64,000 nt of DNA from Opisthorchis felineus (lineage: Eukaryota; Platyhelminthes; Trematoda; Opisthorchiida; Opisthorchiidae): contig SJOL01008912.1 of the NCBI GenBank assembly GCA_004794785.1, positions 268,137 through 332,136 on the forward strand, written 5' to 3'. Below, piece after piece: positions 1-13,179 of the stretch (position 1 is the stretch's first letter; every line of letters begins with the position of its first letter). Both the position numbers and the translations under genes were made by a program. A model generated the notes under the pieces. The model searched no databases. It was not told where the DNA came from and saw nothing but the letters and a program-made list of their open reading frames with translations.

Positions 1-3000
1 CCGGGTAGCAGTAGGCGGGCAGCTAACGCCGACTGTTGCTGTGAATATGGTGACGATCGAATGAGTATGGAACGACGTAAGTCAGAAGGATACATCTCTT
101 CGGAAGCCTAAACCAACCTTGTAAAAGGTGAAAATCATCTTCTTTATTCACTTCACATTTGTCGTTAATGAGCCCAGCGAAAAGCTAGCCCCTTATGACA
201 GTATGACAGTCACATTTGCCTCAGACATGTGGAGGTTTCAACAAAGTTGGGCAAATGTCCTATTCATTCTTGTTTGCATGACTGGTTGTACGTTCACGCT
301 ATTCTAGGCCTTTATGATCAAAAAACAAAATATCATTCTAGACATTTAGCATCAATTTTGGTATTTTGCAAAGTCATCACAAATCACTAGGGGCTGGTTT
401 ATTTAGCATTTACTCGTGTGAGGAGGTGCCATAAGCACATTTATTTGGTGCCGCCAAAAGGCCGAGATTATTTAATGCGCAACCTATTCAAATTGGTCAA
501 AGGAACTAGTATTTGCGTAGTGCTTCCCTAGCCCAAACGCACTTATAACCTAACTCGCCTGTATAAGACGGTCTTGTTGCGGAAATTAACCACACAAATA
601 TTTGAAACAAATGGAAGTCTGGGAGGACCTGTGTTTCATAACTGAGATTTTGACCACTCACCGAGAGGAATAAATGCTCAGAAGACGAGAAGCATTTATC
701 AACCGTTTTCCTTTTATTGTAACTCATTAACAATGTGCCTGTCACGAAAATCAAACAGTTTAAAACATTCAAACTCGTGTTAAATCTTTAATCTCTTGGC
801 TACTTGCAGCCGAACTGTAGTGTGAGTAGATCATATTTAGGTAGGCCGTCAGTGCACTTATTTTCATTCGCGCAATCAAAAGTTGTTCAACTTTTATTGA
901 GTAACAACCTCTCAGATGGAAGTTTTGCTTAAACTGTGGAATAATTCTTCTGTGAGCCACTTCTCATCCGATGGCAGTGTGAGGAGACCGAGTAATTATT
1001 TCTGAAATGCCTGCCACATAACCCACGAGTGACTCTATGCACTCTATAGAACACCATTATGAACAATCCCTCTTGAGTCCTTCATTTGCCTAATGTGTAA
1101 TCCAAGTTGCTCCAATTGAATACAAAATTTTTAATGGCATAACTTGTTGGCCCGAGAATGTTGGTGCTCGCGATATGAAAAATTCGCGTATATTCAAGCT
1201 TCGTGTGTCACAACAGCTACATCAAACTTATTATGCAGGCTTAGAAGAGGATAATTTGATAACATTTGCACCCGATCTACTGCTGCATATGCCAAGGCTA
1301 CCTTGGATTATCCCAGAATTCTTGCAACGAGATTGAGCTGGGTAAAAAAAACACAATTTTCAGGTAGGTGCGGTGCAACTGACCCAGGAGCAGCACCTTG
1401 AAGCTTGAAGTGGCATCATCGTTGGCCGCAACTTTGCAACATGGAACACGCCTGCATGAGAGAAGTTATAATCTGGATGTAGTAGTTGTTTTGGAGAAGG
1501 CTAATTCGATCGTCTCATGATTAAGTCACACTGTAGAGCAACTTCATAGCCTAAGTTTTCAGCCGAAAGCAGTCAACATATAAATGCCTGCACAATTTTG
1601 TCTTTTGCATGAGCCAAAATTTAGTGGGGTCGTTCCATTGGCCGTCCACAATGATTTATAATACACTGAATGAAATCTCTCAAATGGTGGAACACTGCGC
1701 GCGGACTGTTCTGAGTGACCATGGAAATGAGGATATGAGAATATCCAACGTGGACATCAGAGCTTCCGTGAACAACTTAGATTCCATGGACCGACAAAAA
1801 CTTATTAAAACTGCAAGTTAGATTGCAAACGAACGCCATGCAATAATGATAGTTACTAGTCCTTGTGGGCAAACTTTTAAGCATGTTCCCGAAAAATTTC
1901 ACGTAATCTGAAAATTTTAGGCCATCATTGAATTTTCACACGTAGGATCACACCATATTTGAAGAGTCTGAGTATAAGCCACCCGTTTACTACAGATGCA
2001 CAACTAATCTGTAAACGACACCCTCCACGGATTTGTGTTCAACTTTGGATTGTGAAAGATGTATTAAAAGTAGGACTTTCAAATCGACTGACGATTTCAT
2101 ATACTTGCGGATTTCACTGGAAGTACTTTTCAAATTGACGAGATGCGATGCTACAAGCGGGAAGAATTTCAAGTGAATTACGTCAAATTGTCATACTATT
2201 GGCAAGCCACATGTTATAGATGGTGCATCTTCAACACAGATCAGTGATTTCTAGATTTTTGCATAAAAAGACAAAATCGGGTTTCTGAAACTGCAGCGGG
2301 ATACGCTTAATTGAATCGGAGTGACCACCGGTGTATGAGGACATTAAAGCAGTACGTTTGGTGCACGGTAACCAATGTGTCATAAATTTAATCGGAGGCT
2401 TTAGCATCCACGTACTTACTGGCATCCGTTGAGAAGGCAACATCAGTGCGCCTTTGATTATGGACCACCCAATATATCCACGAATTTCTACAGCGATTAA
2501 TGCCAAGACGGCATTCAAAATTGCACTTAATCAGATTTTTTGTTGCGCTTCATCGATGGAGTGCGAATACGTTCCGCCCAGAACAATCATAAAAAAACTA
2601 GTTAGTTAGGGCTCTCCTGTGAAGTTTACGGTCACTTTTACCTAAACTATCAGTGGACCTCATTACATTTGGTTGAAGAGTACGCGAAGCGTTCAGTTTA
2701 ACCCCTTTTCGGCGTGGAACGAGAATAGCATTTCCACAATAATCGACCCTTTATTTCGCAATGACGTGTGAGTCTTTGAGCACTGCGACCGAACGAGCAC
2801 TGATTGAGTTGGTACAGATCTTGCGGATGATTCACGCAGGCGCCTGGATGCACCGTCATCTAGGTAGATTAACGACCCAGCGGGAATTTTTAGAGTCTTT
2901 GATTTAATTCTCGTTTTATTATCCTTTTTCACTTCTTTATCTACCAGTCATAACATGCTCATCGGTGAGATACGGAAATTTTCCTCTGTACATCCAACGC

Positions 3001-4809
3001 TTGACAGTAATACCTACCTACATGTAAACTGAAATGAAAATGAACTAGCACTAAATATTGGCATAAATCCCATGAGGTCGAAATAGATTTTTGTAATGAA
3101 GCAGCAAAAACGCTTGAGTAAAAACTCATGGATCTGAGGTAAACGAAAAAGGATTTCTTTGATGGTGAGCTATATTACGGCTAGTGAGAGAGAAAGTTCC
3201 AATTTCGACCAGGAAAAAAAAGCGTCTGCCCCAGGGCGTTAACAGAAAAGTCTTCGAACCTTTCCCGAAGTTCGTGACCATGCATTTGGAGGAAAGATTT
3301 TTTAGCATGGCCCACTATATGCTAATAAAATTATTTAATAATCCGCCAGATGAAGAAGTGTGTACGATTTGACCGGATAATTTGACAAAAGTTAGGAAAA
3401 TCTGGATGCTCCCACTTAACTCCTCGTCCCAGGCCGTGAATTTCGTTTGCCTGCCTTGTTTCGGATTGGGTTGCTCGAAGACGTTGAATTAAATAATGAA
3501 GGCAAAATTTTATGTTCCACTGAGAGTTTCAGCTTTGGGACAGTTTGGAATTGTTTTCACGTTCTTATCGATATCTGGACTCTACCCCTCGGTCTTTTTT
3601 GAGAATATGTGAGACGGTGGATTATGCGTCGGTGGACGCCCGATAATTCGCCTCTACCAGAAGGCAGCAGCATATCAAGGCACGTGATGTCCCGTAATTA
3701 AACAGTAGCCTCCGGCGAAAAATTAATCCGCAAACAACATGTCTTCTCAATGAAGTAATTTGTAAGTATCCGTGGTATGAATGCGAGTTCCAGTGGTAAG
3801 ATATGATGACATATGCCGAAGAACAAATAATGAGTAGGCAGAAGAGTAACGGAGACACTTGCGCGCCTAAGCAGCTCCAGCATTCAACTTCAAACTTCCA
3901 GGGAATAATGGCTTTTAAAAGAGACATATTTCATTGCATCCCATCAGCCGTGACCGTAAGCGACCGTGGAAACTAGGGAGGTCGCAACAGTTTAAGGCAT
4001 AAGTTCAAGGCGATTGCACCGTTGATGCATCATGTCCTGCGATTTACGAAAAAGTGCGCGGCACGTTAATCGCCAAGCATGCGGGCTCTGTATTTCAAGG
4101 ACGGAGATAAGTGCGAAAAAAAGCGATAAATATTGTAATTGTATTGATTTTTTTGCTAAAACTGAAATAAACGTCGAAATTAAAGGCGGCAACTGTGTTG
4201 GGTTCCTTGGGTGTTGCCTCATTATTTCACCTGTGTGCTACGACGTTAAAGTTGTTATGATATACCATGGATGAAGAACGAGCACCTGTTTGAAATTGGG
4301 TGACTATTTTGTAGCGCAGTCGCTTGTTATGTTAGTGTAGAAATCATCCAGTTACCTTCGTCAAAGGACTTTCATCTCCATAAATTCAACCAATTCACTT
4401 CATTTCCTGCAGCTTCATGATTGTTACATACTTGATCGAAGAATCTCTGGCACGATACATGGGATATTTTTCATTGATTTATTGTGTGTCCGTATGTGAC
4501 TCATCAAAGCCGAGATTGCTAGTATGCACGCAAATGAAACCATAAAAATTAAGGGCGGTGAAACGTTTGTTGCTGGAAAATATTCAAGCATTGCAATTAT
4601 AAACCACTCATTCAGCCGTGACAATCTTATTATGTTGGGGTGCCAGGCCACTGTATTAAGAAAACTGGATCGAGCTTAGACAGAAGCTTAATTGATTGCA
4701 AAATGCGGGTTATCGGGTCACTGAGTTACTACTATTTATGTGGAGCGATCAAAAACTACATATTCAGGAATTATATCAATCTAGTCATAAATCAGTCTTA
4801 AAAATCCAG
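1..4809. other. No gene recognised
   Basis: Both strands carry only short open frames with no recognisable domain. A serine-rich minus-strand frame at 2693-2932 and a plus-strand frame at 3184-3372 rich in Lys and Phe look slightly protein-like. Neither has a recognisable motif or clear splice context. I see no repeat shared with the rest of the window. Confidence 0.4.
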
Positions 4810-4881
4810 GCATTCCGAACAAGTCCACTATGGATTCAGAATCTCCCACTTTTTGACAGAAAGCTTCAGAGAAGAATCAAG
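4810..4881 (+). CDS. Candidate internal exon, unknown protein
   Basis: This is a 72-base stretch, exactly 24 codons, open in phase 0. It is preceded by an acceptor (AATCCAG) and followed by a good donor (AAG|GTAGGT). The peptide begins AFRTSP, ends LQRRIK and is basic at its end. It lies inside a longer plus-strand open frame (4696-5022), so the splice sites are not needed to keep it open. I do not recognise a domain, and exons of this size with such borders arise by chance in a window this long. Confidence 0.2.
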
Positions 4882-7649
4882 GTAGGTCGCGGGTGCTGCA
4901 GGAAAGGACGTCGTGGCGTGTATTTCATGTTTCAAACACAACGAAATTATCTGAAGTCCCCTTTGGAGCCCCAGCACGTGCCTTCTAAATACGGGGCTAT
5001 AAGCCTTGAAGGATGCGAGTGAATGAACCGACATCCAAGTTTCTGTACTAGATTCCTAACATTCCGAAATCAGGGTTCGTCTCATCAAACCCAACAGGGT
5101 GTAATTGCACTTGGATTTAGTGCAAATCATATGCAGACAAAACCGCATGGAATCATTACCAGAATATGCACAGCCGTGTACATTTTTGGTAAAATAGTGG
5201 CATGTAGCAAGCCCTGTAGATATGTCAGTCTCAGTGCGTAATCGATGGAAAAATATGAAAGTTTGGGATAAATGCTGTGGAAGGATTAATGAATTTCAAT
5301 TGCTGAGCTTCGACTAAATCGAAGTGGTCTATTTAAAATCTGAAACTTTGAATCTAGAGGGCCTTCAAGACTTTGGTGCATAACTATATACGATCTCTCC
5401 GCATGTTTTTCTCTTGAGGAGAAGCCTTTACTACCACTCATGAGGACAGAACGGCTCACGCATCCAATGTTTTGTAGGAAAGGGCTTCCGTAACGCCTTG
5501 GAGGAAACAGTTTTGAGCTGATGATTTTTTAAGACACAAAATTTCAGAAAGAAGCGCATGGACGAAAGAAACATCCGGAAGGTTCACATTGTCTTTCGTG
5601 CTAATAGCGTCAAACGGAAAAGAATGAAACTTCAAAGATTCACACAGTATTATGTTTCCGGCGCACAAGTGTTGATGCCGCAGCCCCTGTAATTTAGAGG
5701 AAGATTAGTGGGTCACTGTAGAAGACAAAAATGATCGATTTGATGGAAATAACAATCTCGAGACTCATAGTTTGACTAACCTTGTGCTTCAGTTGATGGG
5801 CTGCTAACCTCACCTGTGGACACCTAGCAGTTAACTTAACTGATATTACTATTCTAACGGATTGCCCGATGTTATTCCATGGTAGAAGATCAGTTGACGC
5901 CATCACCCGTTTTACGCAGCATTATGTGCGGAATAACGGAGGCACAGTTTGATTTTCCACAGAGGTTATCTCCAGACGTGGTCTGTGTTCCTTCACCACT
6001 TAGAGGCGCACTTGAGGTTACGTGTGACAAAACAACGGCGAGATATTAGGAGCTGATTATAAAATGATCTGGCTGCTTCATACAAACTGGTCCCATTAGA
6101 CTCACCAAGAATAAAATAATGTTTTCTCTGAAGGAGAAAAACAATGGGGGCCGGAAATTACAATTCGTGCATGTTGGAAACAACTTCAGTCAACAACTGT
6201 TCCACCCGAAACCGATTAACAATGGTGAAGCACAGTCAACAAAAATCCAGTTACACAATTAAGATACTTCAGACCGCTGACTCCAAACTTGAGTCCATAG
6301 AATAGGATGCTATATTGAGCCTTCAGCGCAACAGAATATTGAGGCTTTGCCAGTTCACCCTACACACTTGCGTAAAAATAATGTTCTGTAGTTTTCGCTG
6401 ATTATGGCATGTGTAGAAATTTAGTTGAGTTGCGATGATAGAAAAATAGGTGAGATGCCAAAGTATCAAACCTAGTAGTGATCAAACAAGTTGTCAATTG
6501 TTTGCTAGAGACTGCTGGTGTGGCAGCAGGCTATTTCGCAGCAATGATCAAATTGCATCCGGAGAAGTTTTAGTGCCACTCTTCTACGCAAACACAGCCC
6601 GGATTTCATGGTAGAACCATGATGCCCGATGTCCCCGAGCAATTTTCTGATTCATTTGCGCTTGAAACCACGCATTCCAAATCCCGAAAATACAAGTATC
6701 ATTGACTGCTATCCAATCTGATGTGTCACAAATCAAGCAGTGCATTTGCAACACCGAATTTGCAATTGTTGCGTTATTTGCACGTTTTGATATATTTAGG
6801 AGAATGTTTGTTCACATTTTCGTTTAATTATCCACCTCCTAAACGATATGAAGTACCGTTGGAAGGAGATTGATGTGTCCAATTTTTAAGGCGCGACCAA
6901 AATGTTAAGGCCCTAGTGGTTTTGAATGAGGTTGAATAGGCTGAATTTAGTGAATTCAATGTTGTTTATCAAAGGCACATATACATACTGGTGTATACAT
7001 TCGGGTGCGACTTCGTTCGGCAATGCCATGTTGAATAGACGTTGCAACTAAAATCATTCGTATCAGTAATTTGAACAAGCAGGAAATCAGAGTAGGATTA
7101 TATCAATAGCCAGATACAGCGAGAGGAAACTACATGACCGAACTTCACAACGTGAGTCACCGAAGAAGAGCAATGACACCGGTGCATCTGCAAAAATATT
7201 TCGGCAGTAAACCGGGGCTCTTTGCCGCTCGCAAGAGTATCGGCACTGGAAACCGTACAGACCGGCTGCATAAAGGTTGACCGTGACCGCCGGTGAATTA
7301 TTGAGCACCCTCGACCTACGTTCCAACACAGATTCTGGTACTATTCAGAAGGTTCTTGAAAAACGCAGCCGCATTGAGGTCACACAAGCGTGTTTCACTT
7401 CCTGGGCTACCCGAACACGCCTGGCCACTGCAGCCAAGTTGATCAGACTATTGAGAAAGTGGCTCCAGAGGTAGTCCATTAAGATACTGATAACGACATA
7501 TGTCTCATATTTCAAGCATTGTGATCAAGTAGTGAATGATACGTAATCGAAAAAATCCAGGGTCGTAGATTGCTTTGTGATTCAAACGTTCCCGTCAGCT
7601 GCAAAAGTTAGGAAAATCTCATTTGCGACGGAAACCATGGCGTATCATC
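4882..7649. other. No gene recognised
   Basis: Apart from a G+C-richer patch at about 7130-7470, nothing stands out. That patch is open on both strands (minus 7087-7329, plus 7277-7474), but neither reading shows a recognisable motif. It may be an old coding or repeat fragment. Confidence 0.35.
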
Positions 7650-8075
7650 CCTCCCTCTACTCCTTGTTCACTGGCTGCTCTCAAAAGTCTTTCTGCAACC
7701 ATTTGTCAGTTACTTACTTAAAGGTCTCTCCATGCCTAAGGTTCTGTTCAGAATAACGAATCAAATAAATTCCCCAATAAATACAAGTGATCTGTTTCAC
7801 ATTGCAAAGCCAGACAAGCCATGGAATGTACCCTTTGGAAATCAGTCTGAACAAAACCGGTTTTGGATGTTCTGCTGTATTTTGAGATAGCATATACCGG
7901 AAACTCAAAGCGCAGACGATGAGTTTCCAAAGCAAACGGATAGCCATTCACCTCAATTGTGGCGAACGTTGTATGATGGCCCCAGGTTCAAATTTTACCA
8001 GAGCCATGTTACCTGGTAAGTAAATCCAATGGGGTGTCCCACATGTCTCATTTTGCCTGCGCCATCACCAATCTA
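7650..8075. repeat. Dispersed repeat family R1, copy A
   Basis: This stretch aligns over about 420 bases, in the same orientation, with 28875-29330. Shared landmarks in order are a CT-rich start, AAGGTCTCTCCA, a CTGTATTTTGA core and a TTACCTGGTRAGTAA block. A CATGTSTCATTTTRCC block follows. On the minus strand a frame here is open for at least 70 codons, and part of it is matched in the other copy (HR..F.., SKYS.T). Copy B has stops in that frame. It could be a decayed exon in a duplicated segment or part of an unclassified mobile element. No terminal repeats or target-site duplications were found. Confidence 0.6.
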
Positions 8076-9322
8076 GATACGCATTTTAATTGATTTCATG
8101 AGATTTTGCGGTCAGGTAGGACAACATAAAACGCCAGCGTTTGCCAGTCAACAGTTGGAAACTGCGCCTGATTCAGGGGTGATTTGGCACATCGTTCGTA
8201 GCGAAGTTTCTCCTTTTGATCTGATTGTCTGTTTAGCCAACGAGTGCGCGTGCACTTCGAACTTCTTAGATGGGCATGTGCCACAAAATCTCCGCCAACA
8301 TAGGGGCTGGGAAAATTGCTAAGTGCGCACCCATATTCCCCTAAGAAACCGTAAACACCCGATGGACTTGTGAGCAAAGAAAGATGTGTGATTGACTTGG
8401 AACTGCTTCTGTAGGCGACACTTTTCTTGCGCGTGAAACGATATTTTACCAAGATTGTGTGAACTTTGAACAATGTCGGAAAGCATTTAAGAACAACCAT
8501 GAGCCGTTGCACTACATTGAGTTACTTACGATTTATTCTCCCTTCATTAGAACCGTGAAATGTGGAGCCTGCAGCTGTCCTGGTTTAAAATTGTTTCAGT
8601 CCCCCATAGATGTAAACATTTTAATTTGTTTACCAATAGGTAAACTAGTGACGAATTTACTGCGTCCTATGGCCCAATACTAAGTGACAGAAATTTTTTT
8701 ATTCATATCAACAACCACAAGGTGGTCAGCTGTGTAACGTTTCCCAATTTTTATCTGCAGTGGAAGACCTTTACTTTCGTTCGACCGCTTAACATATTTT
8801 TGGAAGATCTAATATCAACTGATCCGGAAAACATTCCACGATTCTTGGAAAGCACGTCAACGGTTCCTTCCAACGTGGTTTTTAGCCGATTTTGGGTCAA
8901 AATGGCCACTGAGAATCTCCGACGTATTTTGACGCATAAATCGCCGTGGCTTTGTAACCCTAATGCTTGCTTAATACATTTCGAGCCGCGCATGCACGTA
9001 AACAGTAAATAAATCGCTGTCTTCTTTTTGTTTACACGTACGTCGCTTGTTATCCGACGTTTCAGAAGTCTCTGGCGTTACTAAGTGTTAATGCGTTATC
9101 GGTTTTTATAGAACATCATTCCCTCAGGCTGATTCATTGGGCTTATTCAATTCCATCATAAATTATCTACGGCTCACTTGATTTTTTTGCGCATTTAGAT
9201 TCACGACATCTATCTGCGGATGGATTTTATTTAAGGACTGACACGGCAATTAAGAAGCAATAGGATTTGTGATGTTTCCGGGCTCACAACGATCCAAATT
9301 AAAGAAACATCCCCCATATACC
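8076..9322. other. No gene recognised
   Basis: It contains a 138-codon minus-strand open frame (8096-8512) and a 96-codon plus-strand frame (8722-9012). Neither shows a domain, signal peptide or convincing splice structure. Their lengths are near what chance gives for this base composition. Confidence 0.35.
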
Positions 9323-9524
9323 TGGTAATTGATCAGGTGGCTGTTGATCTGTTCGCCGAGCTTGGCAATTAATTTGCAAACGTTTCGTTACCATTCGAGG
9401 AGACATCTGCAGTGCGCTGTTGGGTGGTCACCCACTGAAGGTGTCTCCTCGAATGGTAGCGAAACGTTTGCAAATCAATTGCCAAGCTCGGCGAACAGAT
9501 CAACAGCCACCTGATCAATTACCA
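9323..9524. repeat. Near-perfect 91-bp inverted repeat (foldback)
   Basis: The left arm is 9323-9413 and the right arm 9434-9524, with a 20-base loop at 9414-9433. The arms differ at only four of 91 positions, so a transcript of either strand would fold into a long double-stranded hairpin. The arms run from TGGTAATTGATC inward to GGAGACA. The right arm and loop resemble 61050-61130 in the same orientation, so each arm looks like one copy of a dispersed repeat joined head to head. It could be a recent inverted duplication, a MITE-like foldback element or a small-RNA precursor. I see no target-site duplication. Confidence 0.9.
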
Positions 9525-12500
9525 TTAATGCACCCGAGCTACCAATATTTCAACAAATCCCCCATATACTCCTATTTACTACATGTTCTATTTTCCCGCT
9601 TTTGCAGGCAGGTCACTAAAAATTCTTAAGCATACAGGCAGAGGCCAAAAATCTGGCTGAGGAGCACGGCCAATTCGCCGAAGCTGAAAGATAAAGTCAA
9701 AGGCTATTCATGTAGTTGTCCTAAGCAGCCTGCTTACATAAATTGTGATAGAAAAGCGGATTTTTCAATAATATAGTGCGCAAATCAATATATTTCCAGA
9801 AAATACCAGGTTTTGCTCTTAACGTCTCAGATTGTGTTACATAAGCCCGAGGGTCTGGTATTCGAAGACCCAAGATAAATGAGCTTGGGCCAGTTTAGTA
9901 GCGCAAACGTTTTTTCCAAAATAATTAACACTAAATTTAACCGTCCTCATCTGTGTCGTTAGTCACCCACAACCTTGACCAACAGTGCATCCGGGAAGTA
10001 TTCTTCAAGGTTGCATGTGTGTTAATCTAAGGCATCCAATCCATCATCATGAGACGTATTTCAAATTACTGAAAGAAGTGTATATTCCGCCTGCGGTGGA
10101 TAACATATCTTTTAAATTCAATGCGACTGCCCTCGTGTATTAGTCCTATTTATTCCAGCCTTTAGGAATGCAGTCCTCACGGAGCCTTCGCAAGCAGACT
10201 ACTTTCAAAACAGCACAATTTCATGATGTTTTGGAATATCGCGGTGCCTCATATTACGACTTTTGTGTGTATTTCATTGGGAACACTGATAATAATATTG
10301 AGGTAACTTAGCATGCGCTCACAAAGCATTCTCAACCAACGATGAATATTTCCCTAGCTAATTAAACTGAATATTGATTTAGGTCTAGTGGTATTGAAAC
10401 TTGAACAATTTATACACAATCGCGAACGTAACACTATATCACCTGTGATAAAAAGCTTATTTTTATACATCCTGAGGATATCAAGTTCCCCACGAGCAAG
10501 AGGAATTTTAATACAGACCACCTGTGCCAAAAAATTGGAAAAGCGTTTATATTATTCTAACAATCAAGAAGATATTTTTTCAGTCCAATGCCCCAAAACT
10601 GCTAGCCGAATGTGCTGCATACACCGAGAAGCACCAGAGTTGCAAACATACTAATTTCAGTTGTTGGTCGAAGAGCCTGGTCCACTGTGGCTATGCAGCT
10701 TAATGTGTAGCTTACGCAGAAAACGATGGCGCTCGGTTGGGCCAGTTTACTTCATGCTCCACTTTGCAGCAACCGCTCAAAAAGCGGAGCTGTCAGAGGA
10801 ACCCCTGCATTAGAATTAACAGAACTTGTGCATTTTTTTGTGTCGAAGAGCTCGTTCCGGAATAGATGCCAGAAGAGATTACGGTCATTTATGCTCCTTA
10901 AATAAATCATAAAATGACAGTCTGAAACTCACCCAACTAATCGTATGCTATCATGAGAAACTAAGGAGCTGCCAATTCCTGGTTAGAAACGGCGCACCAT
11001 ACAGATTCGTTTCAACAACAAAGGTAATTAATCACATGAGATTTGGTTGCTTATCGTGATATCGCGCGCATCAATGTATGATCTTAATTTTTTACACTAT
11101 TCGGTAGCCCATGTGACATGCCACGTATCGTCTGCCTAAGCATTTTGAACACTATGAAATTTAGATCCATTAAACATTTTAGCATTGAAGATTTAGAAGT
11201 GAAAGGAGATTTACACATCATGTTGAACAATCTGTGCAATCTCGTTGATCAAAACTGGCGTTGGTGAACCACCCACGTTGATACACCAGGGTTGATACAA
11301 AGTGAGAGGGTTCTACTTTTTTCGATGGTATGCTTCAATACCTCCATGTGTATTATTTATTTGCGGACTGTATTTTACGTAATGAAATTGGCAAAATGAA
11401 TTCCACTGCAACATAGTGCAAAGGGCAAGTCCGCCAACTTTAGCCACTGAAACATAACGTTTTTGATACTCGCTACAATATTGTCGTCCTCAGCATAATC
11501 GATAGTTCTTTACTAAGTTATGCATGAACGTATACACATATCTGCCGTGGATTACTCTGGATATGTGGGCGCAGTTGACCAGTGTTTGTCTTGCCAGTTT
11601 TCGTCATTGGAAACGGTTGAATTTATCTTACATTGTGTCAAATATATAGTTTCCAATGAAACGCAAAAACGTTTACAGATGGCGCTAAATATGTCCATTA
11701 AATTCAGTGCAACTTGTTACGCGAGGCTATCATTATTTAGAATCTGTAACACATTTGAAGGTATCCGAAAAGCTGAGTTCTCACGGCTTGAAAATTTTTT
11801 ATGAACAATCAACGCCACATGGAGTATCGTACCTGACCCAATTATGCTAACACTGCAGGCAGGCTTTCATCACAAATCCCACAAACTGGTTTCATTTTGA
11901 GATACCCTGAGAATTCGTGCAAAACTATAACGACATTTGGTAGAATAAAACGGAACATTTGTGTTTGTCTCAGTAGTTCGAACAAACCATTATTTGGGAC
12001 ACGGGTTACTCGGATTTGTCCTTACCAGGACGCCAATATAACCACTGGTTTTTGTCAGAATATATGTGTTGACGTTATGGATAAATTATTCGTTTGTCTG
12101 TTGTATAATTATGGCGTTTTATGGCTTTTTTGATGTGCAAAATAAGTTGCAGGAAAAACATCGCCTCCATTGCTTTTTCATGGACCATACGTCAAAACAG
12201 CACGTGCCGAATGTAGGTACTTGACGAGAATCTCCCGTAAATTTAATGGATATGCAAGAAATTCCTAGATCTTTGGTGATGTTGAATGGAGGCAATGACT
12301 TCTGTATCAGTTAATTCACTTCTAATATTTCATCATTGAAGCACATTCCCCCCTCAGACTGCAGTGTTGCATTTCGTTGTCCGGATCAAGAATGCTTGCT
12401 TAAATCTATTCTAACAAGTCTCAGTAGAAACGTTTGGCTCGGTAGAAACAACTCGTCCAAGATGTACTACTAATGCGGCTTGAAATATCGAATGTATTCA

Positions 12501-12945
12501 TCGTCCTATATATTCGCCTCTTAAATACCGACTTTGGGCCATCGTTCCCCAATGACTGTTTTTAAAGTACACTAAATCAAACACTTCTTATCGGATCTCG
12601 TAACGTGCGCCATTTTTATCATATTTTTTGACGAAAAGTACACCAGTTTAGCTCTGTCCATTCTGCAGAGATTTCGAAAAGAACAGCGATGCCAATTTAA
12701 ACACATTTTCCATTGCAGACTTGAGCACACCTGCTATTGTGCTTGCTGACACGTGAAGATTGCTTCTAGGGGCTAAACTCTCACCGTCGGAATACAACGC
12801 GTTATCGAATCAGTATGCAGCAATCAAGAAGTTCCAGTAACCTTGCTTTTGATGATCCCGAATATGGAAAATTTGAAATTTTGCGCTATTTTCCACAAAC
12901 ACGTTGGCAAACTGAAAAGAAACTTTAGTGACAATATTCGTAGAC
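9525..12945. other. No gene recognised
   Basis: Plus-strand frames at 10388-10654, 11520-11804 and 11897-12133 are 78-94 codons long with no recognisable domain. I see no strong repeat or retroelement motif here. Confidence 0.35.
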
Positions 12946-13179
12946 TTAACAATGAACAAGATTGTGAATGAAAGCACGCTGTGGCGTTAAAATCCACGCA
13001 GTTACAACGGCGCCTGACGTGCTTTTCTCTGCGGTGTTGAGTGTGGCCATTATCCCCTCGACCTGGCTCGAAATTAAAATTGGCAGTGCAAAAACATGGG
13101 CCTCAAGACAGTTTAGTGACACATTCTTGCACACTAGTTTCGCATAAAATGGATTTTGTGACCAGCTGAATGTCACGTA
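12946..13179 (-). CDS. Candidate terminal exon, unknown protein
   Basis: On the minus strand a good acceptor (TTTTTTGTTCCCAG) is followed at once by a phase-0 frame of 77 codons ending in TAA at 12948-12946. The peptide starts YVTFSW, has two cysteines in its first third, and ends in a tryptophan-containing segment (TAWIL). Local G+C is above the surroundings. I do not recognise a family, and no AATAAA signal is obvious just downstream. A longer form is excluded only if the acceptor is used. It could be a real last exon or a chance frame. Confidence 0.3.
   Translation of the reverse strand, partial: YVTFSWSQNPFYAKLVCKNVSLNCLEAHVFALPILISSQVEGIMATLNTAEKSTSGAVVTAWILTPQRAFIHNLVHC

Noticed and set aside
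2693..2932. YLDD in a minus-strand frame, as in reverse transcriptases
   Set aside because: The residues on either side do not fit the reverse transcriptase palm: no hydrophobic strand before it and no downstream LG or FLG motif. A four-residue match is expected by chance.
12946..13179. Considered as the last exon of a second NPC2-like gene linked to duplication copy A
   Set aside because: It has a tryptophan strand and a stop but lacks the cysteine expected before the C-terminus. No exon-2- or exon-3-like sequence was found between 11 and 14.6 kb.
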